From Penium margaritaceum (taxonomy: Eukaryota > Streptophyta > Zygnematophyceae > Desmidiales > Peniaceae): a DNA stretch of 39,740 nucleotides. The stretch is taken from contig SZWC01003846.1 of NCBI GenBank assembly GCA_023375785.1, positions 10,110 through 49,849 on the forward strand. The letters run 5' to 3'. Below the pieces are notes generated by a model. That model was given only the letters and a program-made list of their open reading frames with translations. It did no database searches and was not told the origin of the DNA. This document shows, piece by piece, positions 24,440 through 35,527 of this stretch (the first letter of the stretch is position 1; every line of letters begins with the position of its first letter). The position numbers and the translations under genes were made by a program.

Positions 24440-24700
24440 AACACAGTGGTCAGAAACGCACTGATCAGAAACACAATGGTCGGAGCACACTGGTCAGAAA
24501 CACAGGAGTCAGAAACACAGTGGTCAGAAACATGGTGGTCAGAAACGCAGTTGTCAGAAACACACTGGTCAGAAACACAGTGGTCAGAAACGCACTGATC
24601 AGAAACACAATGGTCGGAGCACACTGGTCAGAAACACAGGAGTCAGAAACACAGTGGTCAGAAACATGGTGGTCAGAAACGCAGTTGTCAGAAACACATT
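24440..24700 (+). repeat. 134-bp doublet
   Basis: The 14-bp unit TGGTCGGAGCACAC recurs (GAGCACAC at 24483 and 24617), followed in both copies by CAGGAGTCAG and AACATGGTGGTCAG. It parallels the 134-bp doublet at 18361-18625. Confidence 0.9.
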
Positions 24701-24721
24701 GGTCCGAAAAACAGTGGTCAG

Positions 24722-24951
24722 AAACACACTGGTCAGAAACACAGTGGTCAGAAACACACTGGTCAGAACACAGTGGTCAGAAACGCAGTGGTCAGAAACA
24801 CACTGGTCAGATACACACTGGTCAGAAACACAGTGGTCAGAAACACACTGGTCAGAAACACAGTGGTCAGAAACACACTGGTCAGAACACAGTGGTCAGA
24901 AACGCAGTGGTCAGAAACACACTGGTCAGATACACACTGGTCAGAAACACA
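24722..24951 (+). repeat. 119-bp doublet
   Basis: GGTCAGAACACAGTGG recurs at about 24761 and 24880, followed by an AACGCAG unit and CAGATACACACTGG in both copies. Confidence 0.88.
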
Positions 24952-25074
24952 ATGGTCAGAAACACACTGTTCAGACACACAGTGGTATGAAACACACTTG
25001 TCAGAAACACACTGGTCAGAACACAGTGGTCAGAAACACGGTGGTCAGAAACACACTGGTCAGAAACACGGTGG

Positions 25075-25290
25075 TCAGAAACACAGTGGTCAGAAACACA
25101 CTGGTCAGAAACACAGTGGTCCTAAAAACAGTGGTGAGAAACACAGTGGTCAGAACCACAGTGTTCAGAAACACAGTGGTCAGAAACACAGTGGTCAGAA
25201 ACACACTGGTCAGAAACACAGTGGTCCTAAAAACAGTGGTGAGAAACACAGTGGTCAGAACCACAGTGTTCAGAAACACAGTGGTCAGGA
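25075..25290 (+). repeat. 105-bp (7-mer) doublet
   Basis: GTCCTAAAAACAGTGGTGAG occurs at 25119 and 25224, with AACCACAGTGTTCAG following in both copies. Copies A and C have this block once. Confidence 0.9.
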
Positions 25291-25299
25291 ACACAATTG

Positions 25300-25563
25300 T
25301 CAGAAACACAGTGGTCAGAAACAGAGCGGTCCGAAACACAGTGGTGAAAAGCACACTAGTCACAAACACACTGGTCAGAAACACAGTGGTGAGAATGCCA
25401 GTGGTCCGAAACACACTGGTCAGAAACACAGTGGTCAGAAACAGAGCGGTCCGAAACACAGTGGTGAAAAGCACACTAGTCACAAACACACTGGTCAGAA
25501 ACACAGTGGTGAGAATGCCAGTGGTCCGAAACACACTGGTCAGAAACACAGTGGTCAGAAACA
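25300..25563 (+). repeat. 120-bp (8-mer) doublet
   Basis: Bases 25321-25440 and 25441-25560 look identical. Markers are AGAGCGGTCCG, GGTGAAAAGCACACTAGTC and GAGAATGCCAGTGG (25391, 25511). Copies A and C have the GAGAATGCC unit once. Confidence 0.93.
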
Positions 25564-26375
25564 CACTGGTCAGAGACATATTGGTCAGAAACACACTGGT
25601 CATAAACACACTGGTCAGAAACACACTGGTCATAAACACACAGGTCAGAAACACAGTGGCTAAAAACACAATGGTCAGAAACACAGTGGTCAGAAACACA
25701 GTGGTCAGAAACACACAGGTCAGAAACACAGTGGTCATACACACAGTGGTCAGATACACACTGGTCAGAAACACACTTGTCAGAAACAGAGAGGTCAGAA
25801 ACTTAGTGCTGAGAAACATAGTGGTCAGAAACGCACTGGTCAGAGGCACGGTGGTCAGAAACACAGTGGTCAGAAACACAGTGGTCAGAAACACCGCGGT
25901 CAGGAACACAATGGTCAGAAGCACATTGGACAGAAACGAAGTGGTCAGAAACACAGTAGTCAGAAACACACTGGTCAGAAACACACTGGTCAGAAACAAA
26001 CTGGTCAGAAACACACTGGTCAGAAACACATTGGTCAGAAACACAGTGGTCAGAAACACATTGGTCAGAGACACGGTGGTTATAAACACAGTGGTCAGAA
26101 ACTCAGTGGTCAGAAACACACTGGTCAGAAACTCGGTGGTCAGAAACACATTGGTCAGAAACACAGTATTAACAAACACAGTGGTTAAAAACACACTGGT
26201 CAGAAACACAGTGGTCAGAAACACACCGGTCAAAAACACACTGGTCAGAAACACATTGGTCAGAAACACACTGGTCAGAAACACACGGGTCAGAAACACA
26301 CCGGTCAGGAAGACACTGGTCAGAAACACACAGGTCAGAAACACGGTGGTCAGAAACACAGTGGTCAGAAACACA

Positions 26376-26452
26376 NNNNNNNNNNNNNNNNNNNNNNNNN
26401 NNNNNNNNNNNNNNNNNNNNNNNNNNNNNNNNNNNNNNNNNNNNNNNNNNNN
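26376..26452. other. Assembly gap (77 N)
   Basis: This is a run of 77 undetermined bases inside super-repeat copy B. The unit register before the gap predicts the next TGG at 26377, while the first TGG after it is at 26455, an offset of 78 or 3 modulo 15. The N count is therefore three more than the nearest in-register length, 74. The 91 bases after the gap (26453-26543) are identical to part of the 150-bp unit found further on (from 26872). The missing sequence is therefore probably more repeat of the same family, of unknown length. Confidence 0.99.
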
Positions 26453-26810
26453 ACTGGTAAGAAACACAGTGGTCATAAACACACTGGTCAAAAACACAGT
26501 GTTTAGAAACACACTGGTCAGAAACACACTGGTCAGAAACACAATGGCAAGAACACAGAGGTCAGAGACATACTAGTCAGAAAACCAGTGGTCATAGACA
26601 CAGTGGTCAGAAACACACTGGTCAGAAACACACTGGTCAGAAACACAGTGGTCAGACCCACAGTATTCATAAACACAGTGGTTAGAAACACACTGGTCAT
26701 AAACACAGTGGTCAGAAACACAGTGGTCAGAAACACACTGGTCAGAAACACACTGGTCAGAAACACACTGGTCAGAAACACACTGGTCAGAAACACACTG
26801 GTCAGAAACA

Positions 26811-27557
26811 CAGTGGACAGACAAACAGTGGATAAAACCACAGTGGTCAGAAACACGGTGGTCAGTAACAAACTGGTAAGAAACACAGTGGTCATAAACA
26901 CACTGGTCAAAAACACAGTGTTTAGAAACACACTGGTCAGAAACACACTGGTCAGAAACACAGTGGACAGACAAACAGTGGATAAAACCACAGTGGTCAG
27001 AAACACGGTGGTCAGTAACAAACTGGTAAGAAACACAGTGGTCATAAACACACTGGTCAAAAACACAGTGTTTAGAAACACACTGGTCAGAAACACACTG
27101 GTCAGAAACACAGTGGACAGACAAACAGTGGATAAAACCACAGTGGTCAGAAACACGGTGGTCAGTAACAAACTGGTAAGAAACACAGTGGTCATAAACA
27201 CACTGGTCAAAAACACAGTGTTTAGAAACACACTGGTCAGAAACACACTGGTCAGAAACACAGTGGACAGACAAACAGTGGATAAAACCACAGTGGTCAG
27301 AAACACGGTGGTCAGTAACAAACTGGTAAGAAACACAGTGGTCATAAACACACTGGTCAAAAACACAGTGTTTAGAAACACACTGGTCAGAAACACACTG
27401 GTCAGAAACACAGTGGACAGACAAACAGTGGATAAAACCACAGTGGTCAGAAACACGGTGGTCAGTAACAAACTGGTAAGAAACACAGTGGTCATAAACA
27501 CACTGGTCAAAAACACAGTGTTTAGAAACACACTGGTCAGAAACACACTGGTCAGAA
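26811..27557 (+). repeat. 150-bp (10-mer) higher-order array, about 5 copies
   Basis: CAGTGGACAGACAAACAG starts at 26811, 26961, 27111, 27261 and 27411. Each block also holds GTGGATAAAACCACAG, GGTCAGTAACAAACTGG and a GTGTTTAG unit. The copies look identical. A fragment of the same block lies immediately after the gap at 26453-26543, and a single diverged relative lies at 32035-32187 in copy C. The amplification therefore seems specific to copy B. Confidence 0.95.
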
Positions 27558-28055
27558 TTACAGTGGTCAGAAGCACACTGGTCAGAAACACAGTGGTCAG
27601 AAACACAATTATCAGCAACACATTGGTGAGAAACACAGTGGTCAGAAACACACTGTTGAGAAACACACTGGTCAGAAACACACTGGTAAGAAACACACTG
27701 GTTAGAGACAAACTGGTCAGAAAAACAGTGATCAGAAACACACTGCTCAAAAACGCAGTGGTCATAAACAGAGTGGTGAAAAACTCCGTGGTCAGAAACT
27801 CACTGGACAGAAACACAGTGGTCACAAACACACTGCTCGGAAACACAGTGGTCAGAAACACAGTGGTCGGAAACCTAGTAGTCGGAAACACAGTTGTCAG
27901 AAACACACTGTTCAGAAACACACCGATCGGAAACACAGTGGTAAGAAACACAGTGGTCAGAAACACAGTGGTCAGAAACACTGTGGTCAGAACCACAGTG
28001 GTCAGAAACACAGTGCTCAGAAACACTGTCGTAAGAAACACACTGGTCAGAAATA

Positions 28056-28308
28056 CAGTGGTCAGAAACACAGTGGTCAGAAACACAGTAGTTAGAAACA
28101 CAGTTGTCAGAAACACAGTGGTCAGAAACACAGTGGTCAGAAACACCCTTGTGAGAAACACACTGGTCAGAAACGCAGTGGTCAGAAACACAGTGGTCAG
28201 AAACACAGTAGTTAGAAACACAGTTGTCAGAAACACAGTGGTCAGAAACACAGTGGTCAGAAACACCCTTGTGAGAAACACACTGGTCAGAAACGCAGTG
28301 GTCAGAAA
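28056..28308 (+). repeat. 120-bp (8-mer) doublet
   Basis: The lines at 28081 and 28201 are identical. Markers are AGTAGTTAGAAACACAGTTG and AACACCCTTGTGAG. Confidence 0.92.
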
Positions 28309-28460
28309 TACAGTGGTCATAAACACAGTGGTCAGAAACACAGAGGTCAAAAACACATTGGTCAGAAACACACTGGTCAGAAACACGGTGGTTAGAAACA
28401 CAGTTGTCAGAAACACAGTGGTCAGAAACGCACTGATCAGAAACACAGTGGTCGGAGCAC

Positions 28461-28710
28461 ACTGGTCAGAAACACAGTAGTCAGAAACACGGTGGTCAGA
28501 ATTGCAGTTGTCAGAAACACACTGGTCCGAAACACAGTGGTCAGAAACACACTGGTCAGAAACACAGTGGTCAGAAACACACTGGTCAGAAACACAGTAG
28601 TCAGAAACACGGTGGTCAGAATTGCAGTTGTCAGAAACACACTGGTCCGAAACACAGTGGTCAGAAACACACTGGTCAGAAACACAGTGGTCAGAAACAC
28701 ACTGGTCAGA
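28461..28710 (+). repeat. 120-bp (8-mer) doublet
   Basis: AATTGCAGTTGTCAG recurs (ATTGCAG at 28501 and 28621), preceded by CAGTAGTCAG and CACGGTGG and followed by GGTCCGAAACACAG in both copies. Confidence 0.92.
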
Positions 28711-30629
28711 ACACAGTGGTCAGAAACACAGTGGTCAGAAACACACTGGTCAGAAACACACTGGTCAGAACCACAGCGGTCAGAAACACACTGGTCAGAA
28801 ACACACTGGGCAGACACACACCGGTCAGAAGCACACTGGTCAGAAACACACTGGTCAGAAACACAGTGGATAGAAACACACTGGTCAAAAACACAGTGGT
28901 CAGAAACACAGTGGTCAGAAACACACTGGTCATTGGCACAGTGATCAGAAACACAGAAGTCAGAAACACTGTGGTCAGAAACACAGTGGTGAGAAAAACA
29001 CTGGTCAGAAACGCAGTGGTCAGAAACACAGTGGTCATAAACACAGGGGTCAGAAACACGCAGGTCATAAACACACTGGTCGGAAACACACTGGTCATAA
29101 ACACGGTGGTTAGAAACACGGGTATCAGAAACACAGTGGTCAGAAACGCACTGATCAGAAACACAGTGGTCAGAGCACACTGGTCAGAAACACAGGAGTC
29201 AGAAACACAGTGGTCAGAAACACAGTGGTCAGAAACGCAGTTGTCAGAAACACACGGGTCCGAAACACAGTGGTCAGAAACACACTGGTCAGAAACACAG
29301 TGGTCGGAAACACACTGGTCAGAACACAGTGGTCAGAAACACAGTGGTCAGAAACACACTGGTCAGAAACACACTGGTCAAAAACACAATGGTCAGAAAC
29401 ACGCTGTTCAGACACACAGTGGTATGAAACACACTGGTCAGAAACACACTGGTCAGAAGAACACTGTTCAGAATCACACTGGTGAGAAACACGGTGGTCA
29501 GAAACACACTTGTCAGAAACATGGTGGTCAGAAACACAGTGGTGTGAAACACACTGGTCAGAAACACAGTGGTCCTAAAAACAGTGGTCAGAAACACAGT
29601 GGTCAGAACCACAGTGTTCAGAAACACAGTGGTCAGAAACACAGTTGTCAGAAACACAGTGGTCAGAAACAGAGCGGTCCGAAACACAGTGGTCAAAAGC
29701 ACACTGGTCAGAAACACACTGGTCAGAAACACAGTGGTGAGAATGCCAGTGGTCCGAAACACACTGGTTAGAAACACAGTGGTCAGAAACACACTGGTCA
29801 GAAAACACAGTGGACAGAAACACACTGGTCAGAAAACACACTGGTCAAAAACACACTGGTCAGAAACACACTGGTCAGAAACACGGTGGTTAGAAACACA
29901 GTTGTCAGAAACACAGTGGTCAGAAACGCACTGATCAGAAACACAGTGGTCGGAGCACACTGGTCAGAAACACAGTAGTCAGAAACACGGTGGTCAGAAT
30001 TGCAGTTGTCAGAAACACACTGGTCCGAAACACAGTGGTCAGAAACACACTGGTCAGAAACACAGTGGTCAGAAACACACTGGTCAGAAAACACACTGGT
30101 CAAAAACACACTGGTCAGAAACACACTGGTCATAAACACACTGGTCAGAAACACAGTGGCCAAAAACACAATGGTCAGAAACACAGTGGTCAGAAACACA
30201 CTGGTCAGAACACAGTGGTCAGAGCACACTGGTCAGAAAACACACTGGTCAAAAACACACTGGTCAGAAACACACTGGTCATAAACACACTGGTCAGAAA
30301 CACAGTGGCCAAAAACACAATGGTCAGAAACACAGTGGTCAGAAACACAGTGGTCAGAAACACAGAGGTCAGAAACACAGTGGTCATACACACAGTGGTC
30401 AGATACACACTGGTCAGAATTACACTTGTCAGAAACAGAGTGGTCAGAGACTTAGTGCTCAGAAACATAGTGGTCAGAAATGCACTGGTCAGAGGCACAA
30501 TGGTCAGAAACACAGTGGTCAGAAACACACTGGTCAGAAACACGGTGGTCAGAAACACACTGGTCAGAAACACATTGGTCAGAAACGAAGTGGTCAGAAA
30601 CACAGTAGTCAGAAACACAGTGGTCAGAA

Positions 30630-30815
30630 ACACACTGGTCAGAAACACAGTGGTTAAAAGCACAGTGGTCAGAAACTCAGTGGTCAGAAACACACTGGTC
30701 CGAAACTCAGTGGTCAGAAACACACTGGTCAGAAACACAGTGGTTAAAAGCACAGTGGTCAGAAACTCAGTGGTCAGAAACACACTGGTCCGAAACTCAG
30801 TGGTCAGAAACACAT
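30630..30815 (+). repeat. 90-bp (6-mer) doublet
   Basis: TGGTTAAAAGCACAG occurs at 30651 and 30741, followed in both by AAACTCAG and GGTCCGAAACTCAG units. Confidence 0.9.
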
Positions 30816-30851
30816 TGGTCAGAAACACAGTATTCACAAACACAGTGGTTA

Positions 30852-31110
30852 AAAACACACTGGTCAGAAACATAGTGGTCAGAAAAACACCAGTCAAAAA
30901 CACACTGGTCAGAAACACATTGGTCAGAAACACACTGGTCAGAAAGACACGGGTCAGAAACACACTGGTCAGAAACACACTGGTCAGAAACATAGTGGTC
31001 AGAAAAACACCAGTCAAAAACACACTGGTCAGAAACACATTGGTCAGAAACACACTGGTCAGAAAGACACGGGTCAGAAACACACTGGTCAGAAACACAC
31101 TGGTCAGAAA
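30852..31110 (+). repeat. 120-bp (8-mer) doublet
   Basis: CATAGTGGTCAGAAAAACAC starts at 30871 and 30991, with CAGTCAAAAACAC and AAAGACACGGG units following in both copies. Confidence 0.92.
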
Positions 31111-31149
31111 GACACAGGTCAGAAACACGGTGGTCAGAAACACAGTGGT

Positions 31150-31345
31150 CAGAAACACACTGGTCAGAAACACATTGGTCAGAAACACAATTGTCAGAAA
31201 CACAGTGGTCAGACACACAGTGGTCAGAAACACGGTGGTCAGAAACACAGTGGTCAGAAACACACTGGTCAGAAACACATTGGTCAGAAACACAATTGTC
31301 AGAAACACAGTGGTCAGACACACAGTGGTCAGAAACACAGTGGTC
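31150..31345 (+). repeat. 105-bp (7-mer) doublet
   Basis: ACAATTGTCAGAAACACAG recurs (TTGTCAG at 31191 and 31296), with CAGACACACAGTGG following in both copies. Confidence 0.9.
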
Positions 31346-31394
31346 AGAACCACAGTGGTCAGAAACAGAGTGGTAAGAAACACTGTGGTCAGAA

Positions 31395-31590
31395 ACACAA
31401 TGGTCAGAAACACAGTGGTCAGAATCACAGTAGTCAGAAACATGGTGGCAGTGGTCAGAAACACACTGGTCAGAAACACAGTGGTCAGAAACACAATGGT
31501 CAGAAACACAGTGGTCAGAATCACAGTAGTCAGAAACATGGTGGCAGTGGTCAGAAACACACTGGTCAGAAACACAGTGGTCAGAAACAC
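31395..31590 (+). repeat. 96-bp doublet containing a 6-bp truncated unit
   Basis: CATGGTGGCAGTGG occurs at 31441 and 31537. TGGCAG is a 15-bp unit that lost 9 bases, the largest single-unit deletion seen in the window. Because the duplication carries it, the 105-bp period is reduced to 96. The loss of 9 bases preserves the translational frame but not the 15-bp register. Confidence 0.88.
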
Positions 31591-31769
31591 ACTGGTCAAA
31601 AATATACTGGTCAGAAAAACACTGGTCAGAAACATATTAGTCAGAAACACACTGGTAAGAAACACACTGGTCAGAAACACACTAGTAAGAAACACACTGC
31701 TTAGACACACACTGGTCAGAAACACAGTTGTTAGAAACACGGTGGTCATAAAAACACTGGTTAGCGGCA

Positions 31770-31980
31770 CATTGGTCAGAAACACATGGGTCAGAAACAC
31801 ACTGGTCAGAAACACTGTGGTCAGAAACACAGTGGTTAGAACATATTGGTCAGAAACGCAGTGGTCAGAAACACAGTGGTCAGAAACACATGGGTCAGAA
31901 ACACACTGGTCAGAAACACTGTGGTCAGAAACACAGTGGTTAGAACATATTGGTCAGAAACGCAGTGGTCAGAAACACAG
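31770..31980 (+). repeat. 104-bp doublet
   Basis: CATGGGTCAG occurs at 31785 and 31889, and TGGTTAGAACATATTGG (one base lost) follows in both copies. Confidence 0.9.
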
Positions 31981-32034
31981 TGGTCAGTAACACAGTGGTC
32001 AGAAACACACTGGTCTCAAACACACTGGTCAGAA

Positions 32035-32187
32035 ACACGGTGGACAGACAAACAGTGGATAAAAACACAGTGGTCAGAAACACGGTGGACAGAAACACAC
32101 TGGTAAGAAACACAGTGGTCATAAACACACTGGTCAGAAACACAGTGTTTAGAAACACACTGGTCAGAAACCCACTGGTCAGAAACA
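32035..32187 (+). repeat. Single diverged relative of the 150-bp unit
   Basis: This stretch contains GGACAGACAAACAGTGGATA, a GGTAAG unit, a GGTCATAAAC unit and GTGTTTAG in the same order as the 150-bp block at 26811-27557, with about half a dozen substitutions. The following 130 bases (CAGAGGTCAGAGACA, CATAGACACAG, CCCACAGTATTCATAAAC) match 26553-26690 downstream of the gap. This places the region as the copy C equivalent of the gap neighbourhood. Confidence 0.82.
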
Positions 32188-32929
32188 CAATGGTAAGAAA
32201 CACAGAGGTCAGAGACACACTAGTCAGAAAAGCAGTGGTCATAGACACAGTGGTCAGACCCACAGTATTCATAAACACAGTGGTTAGAAACACACTGGTC
32301 ATAAACACAGTGGTCAGAATTACAGTGGTCAGAAACACAGTGGTCAGAAACACATTGGTCAGAAACACACTGGTCAGAAACACACTGGTCAGAAACACAC
32401 TGGTCAGAAACACACTGGTCAGAAACACACTGGTCAGACGCACACTTGTCATAATCGCAGTGGTCAGAAACACAATGGTCATAAACACACAGGTCAGAAA
32501 CACACTGGTCAGAAACACAATGGCCAAAAACACAGTTTTCATAAACATAGTGGTCAGAAACACACTGGTCAGAAACACACTGGTCAGAATGACAGTGGTC
32601 AGAAGCACACTCGTCAGAAACACAGTCGTCGGAAACACACGGGTCAGAAACACAGTGGTCAGAAACACACTGGTATGACACAAAGTGGTCAGAAACACAC
32701 TGGTTACAAACACAGTGGTCAGAAAAACAGCGGTCAGAAACACAGTGGTCAGAAACACAATGGTCAGAAACACACTGGTGAGAAGCACACTGGTCAGAAA
32801 CACAGTGGTCAGAAACACAGTGGTCAGAAACACAGTGGTCAGAAACACAGTGGTCAGAAACACGGTGGTCAGAGACACACCGGTCAGAAACACACTGGTC
32901 AGAAACACAGTGGTCAGAAACACATTGAT

Positions 32930-33050
32930 CAGAAACACACTGGTCAGAAACACAGTGGTCAAATACACGGTGGTCAGAAACACAGTGATCAGAAACACAC
33001 TGGTCAGAAACACAGTGGTCAAATACACGGTGGTCAGAAACACAGTGGTA
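32930..33050 (+). repeat. 60-bp (4-mer) doublet
   Basis: GGTCAAATACACGGTGGTC recurs 60 bp apart (about 32957 and 33017), the shortest clear doublet in the right half of the window. Confidence 0.85.
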
Positions 33051-33105
33051 AAAAACAAAATGGTCAGAAACACAGTGGTCATAAACACACTGGTCAAAAC
33101 GACAG

Positions 33106-33357
33106 TGGTCAGAAACAGAGTGGTCAGTAACACAGTGGTCACAAACACGGTTGTCAGAAACACAATGGTCAGAAACACAGTGTTCAAAAACACACTGGTC
33201 AGAGACACGGTGGTTAGAAACACAGTGGTCAGAAACAGAGTGGTCAGTAACACAGTGGTCACAAACACGGTTGTCAGAAACACAATGGTCAGAAACACAG
33301 TGTTCAAAAACACACTGGTCAGAGACACGGTGGTTAGAAACACAGTGGTCAGAAACA
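33106..33357 (+). repeat. 120-bp (8-mer) doublet
   Basis: The lines at 33121 and 33241 are identical. Markers are GGTCAGTAACACAG, CACGGTTGTCAG and GTGTTCAAAAACAC. Confidence 0.93.
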
Positions 33358-34527
33358 CAGTGGTAAGAAACACAGTGGTCAGAAACACAGTGGTCAGAAA
33401 CTGCGTGGTAAAAAGCACTGTGGTCAGAAGCACACTGGTCAGAAACACAGTGGTCAGAAACACAATGGGCAGCAACACATTGGTCATAAACACAGTGGTC
33501 AGAAACACACTGGTGAGAAACACACTGGTCAGAAACACACTGGTAAGAAACACAGTGGTTAGAGACACAATGGTCAGAAAAACAGTGGTCAGAAACACAC
33601 TGCTCAGAAACGCAGTGGTCATAAACAGAGTAGTGAAAAACTCAGTGGTCGGAAACACACTGGTCAGGAATACAGTGGTCAGAAACACAGTGGTCAGAAA
33701 CACAGTGGTCAGAAACACAGTGGTCAGAAACACATTGGTCAGAAACACACTGGTCAGAAACACACTGGACAGAAACACAGTGGTTAGAAACACAGTGGTC
33801 AGAAACACAATAGTCAGAAACACACTGGTCAGAAACGCAGTGGTCAGAAACACAGTGGTCAGGAACACAGTAGTCAGAAACACACTGGTCAGAAATACAG
33901 TGGTCCGAAACACAGTGGTCAGAAACACAGTAGTCAGAAACACAGTTGTCAGAAACACAGTGGTCAGAAACACACTGGTCAGAAACACGGTGGTCAGAAA
34001 CACAATGGTCAGAAACACATTGGTCAAAAACGCAGTGGTCAGAAACATAGTAGTCAGAAACACAGTGGTCAGAAACACACTGGTCAGAAACAAACTGGTC
34101 AGAAACACACTGGTCAGAAACACATTGTTCAGAAACACAGTGGTTAGAAACACAGTTGTCAGAAACACAGTGGTCAGAAACACACTGGTCAGAAACTCAG
34201 TGGTCAGAAACACAGTGGTCAGGAACACAGTAGTCAGAAACACACTGGTCAGAAACGCAGTGGTCAGAAACACACTGGTTAAAACCACACTGGTCAGAAA
34301 CACAGTGGTCAGAAACACATTGGTTAGAAACACAGTATTCACAAACACAGTGGTAAAAAACACACTGGTCAGAAACACAGTGGTCAGAAACACACCGGTC
34401 AAAAACACACTGGTCAGAAACACATTGGTCAGAAACACACTGGTCAGAAAGACACGGGTCAGAAACACACTGGTCAGAAACACACTGGTCAGAAACACAC
34501 GGGTCAGAAACACACTGGTCAGAAACA

Positions 34528-35354
34528 CACTGGTCAGAAACACAGTGGTCAGAAACACACTGGTTAGAAACACACTGGTCAGAAACACAGTGGTCATAAA
34601 CACACTGGTCAGAAACACAGTGCTTAGAAACACACTGGTCAGAAACACACTGGTCAGAAAGACACTGGTCAGAAACACAGTGGTCAGAAACACACTGGTT
34701 AGAAACACACTGGTCAGAAACACAGTGGTCATAAACACACTGGTCAGAAACACAGTGCTTAGAAACACACTGGTCAGAAACACACTGGTCAGAAAGACAC
34801 TGGTCAGAAACACAGTGGTCAGAAACACACTGGTTAGAAACACACTGGTCAGAAACACAGTGGTCATAAACACACTGGTCAGAAACACAGTGCTTAGAAA
34901 CACACTGGTCAGAAACACACTGGTCAGAAAGACACTGGTCAGAAACACAGTGGTCAGAAACACACTGGTTAGAAACACACTGGTCAGAAACACAGTGGTC
35001 ATAAACACACTGGTCAGAAACACAGTGCTTAGAAACACACTGGTCAGAAACACACTGGTCAGAAAGACACTGGTCAGAAACACAGTGGTCAGAAACACAC
35101 TGGTTAGAAACACACTGGTCAGAAACACAGTGGTCATAAACACACTGGTCAGAAACACAGTGCTTAGAAACACACTGGTCAGAAACACACTGGTCAGAAA
35201 GACACTGGTCAGAAACACAGTGGTCAGAAACACACTGGTTAGAAACACACTGGTCAGAAACACAGTGGTCATAAACACACTGGTCAGAAACACAGTGCTT
35301 AGAAACACACTGGTCAGAAACACACTGGTCAGAAAGACACTGGTCAGAAACACA
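34528..35354 (+). repeat. 135-bp (9-mer) higher-order array, about 6.1 copies
   Basis: GTGCTTAGAAAC marks each block (TGCTTAG at 34621, 34756, 34891, 35026, 35161 and 35296), together with GGTTAG, GGTCATAAAC and AAAGACAC units. The blocks look identical. The array lies in a stretch of more than 4 kb (31981-36150) where I found no register slip at all, so the frames stay open throughout. Confidence 0.95.
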
Positions 35355-35527
35355 CTGGTCAGAAACACACTTCTCAGAATCACACTGATCAGAAACACAG
35401 TGGTTAGAAACACAGTGGTCAGAAACACAGTGGTCAGAAACACATTAGTCAGAAACACACTGGAGAGAAACACACTTTTCAGAAACACAGTGGTGAGAAA
35501 CACACTGATCAGAAACGCAGTGGTCAC

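Larger units (their letters stand above)
20076..24482 (+). repeat. Right super-repeat, copy A
   Basis: Shared rare units occur in the same order in copies A, B and C. GAGCACAC is at 20076, 24483 and 29173. GTCCTARAAAC is at 20475, 25119/25224 and 29572. GAGAATGCC is at 20642, 25391/25511 and 29739. CTTAGTG is at 20964, 25802 and 30451. AGTATTMAC is at 21417, 26165 and 30829. GGTTAGAGACA is near 22890, 27700 and 33557. CCTAGTAGTCGG is at 23155 and 27874. Offsets between A and B are 4.4-4.8 kb. Copy A carries a private 105-bp array. No gene is present. Confidence 0.85.
24483..29172 (+). repeat. Right super-repeat, copy B
   Basis: This is colinear with copies A and C through the rare units listed under copy A. 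It differs by a 134-bp doublet at its start, two doublets near 25.1-25.6 kb, an assembly gap at 26376-26452 and a private 150-bp array. No gene is present. Confidence 0.85.
29173..33650 (+). repeat. Right super-repeat, copy C (enlarged)
   Basis: This begins colinear with copies A and B (GAGCACAC 29173, GTCCTAAAAAC 29572, GAGAATGCC 29739). The series is then interrupted at about 29880-30240 by another piece of the GAGCACAC cassette (29953, 30222), and resumes with CTTAGTG 30451 and AGTATTCAC 30829. GGTTAGAGACA follows only near 33557, about 1 kb further on than in A or B. The extra space holds doublets at 30.6-31.9 kb and a diverged single 150-bp unit. The right boundary is uncertain, because AGTATTCAC reappears at 34334. 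Confidence 0.7.
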
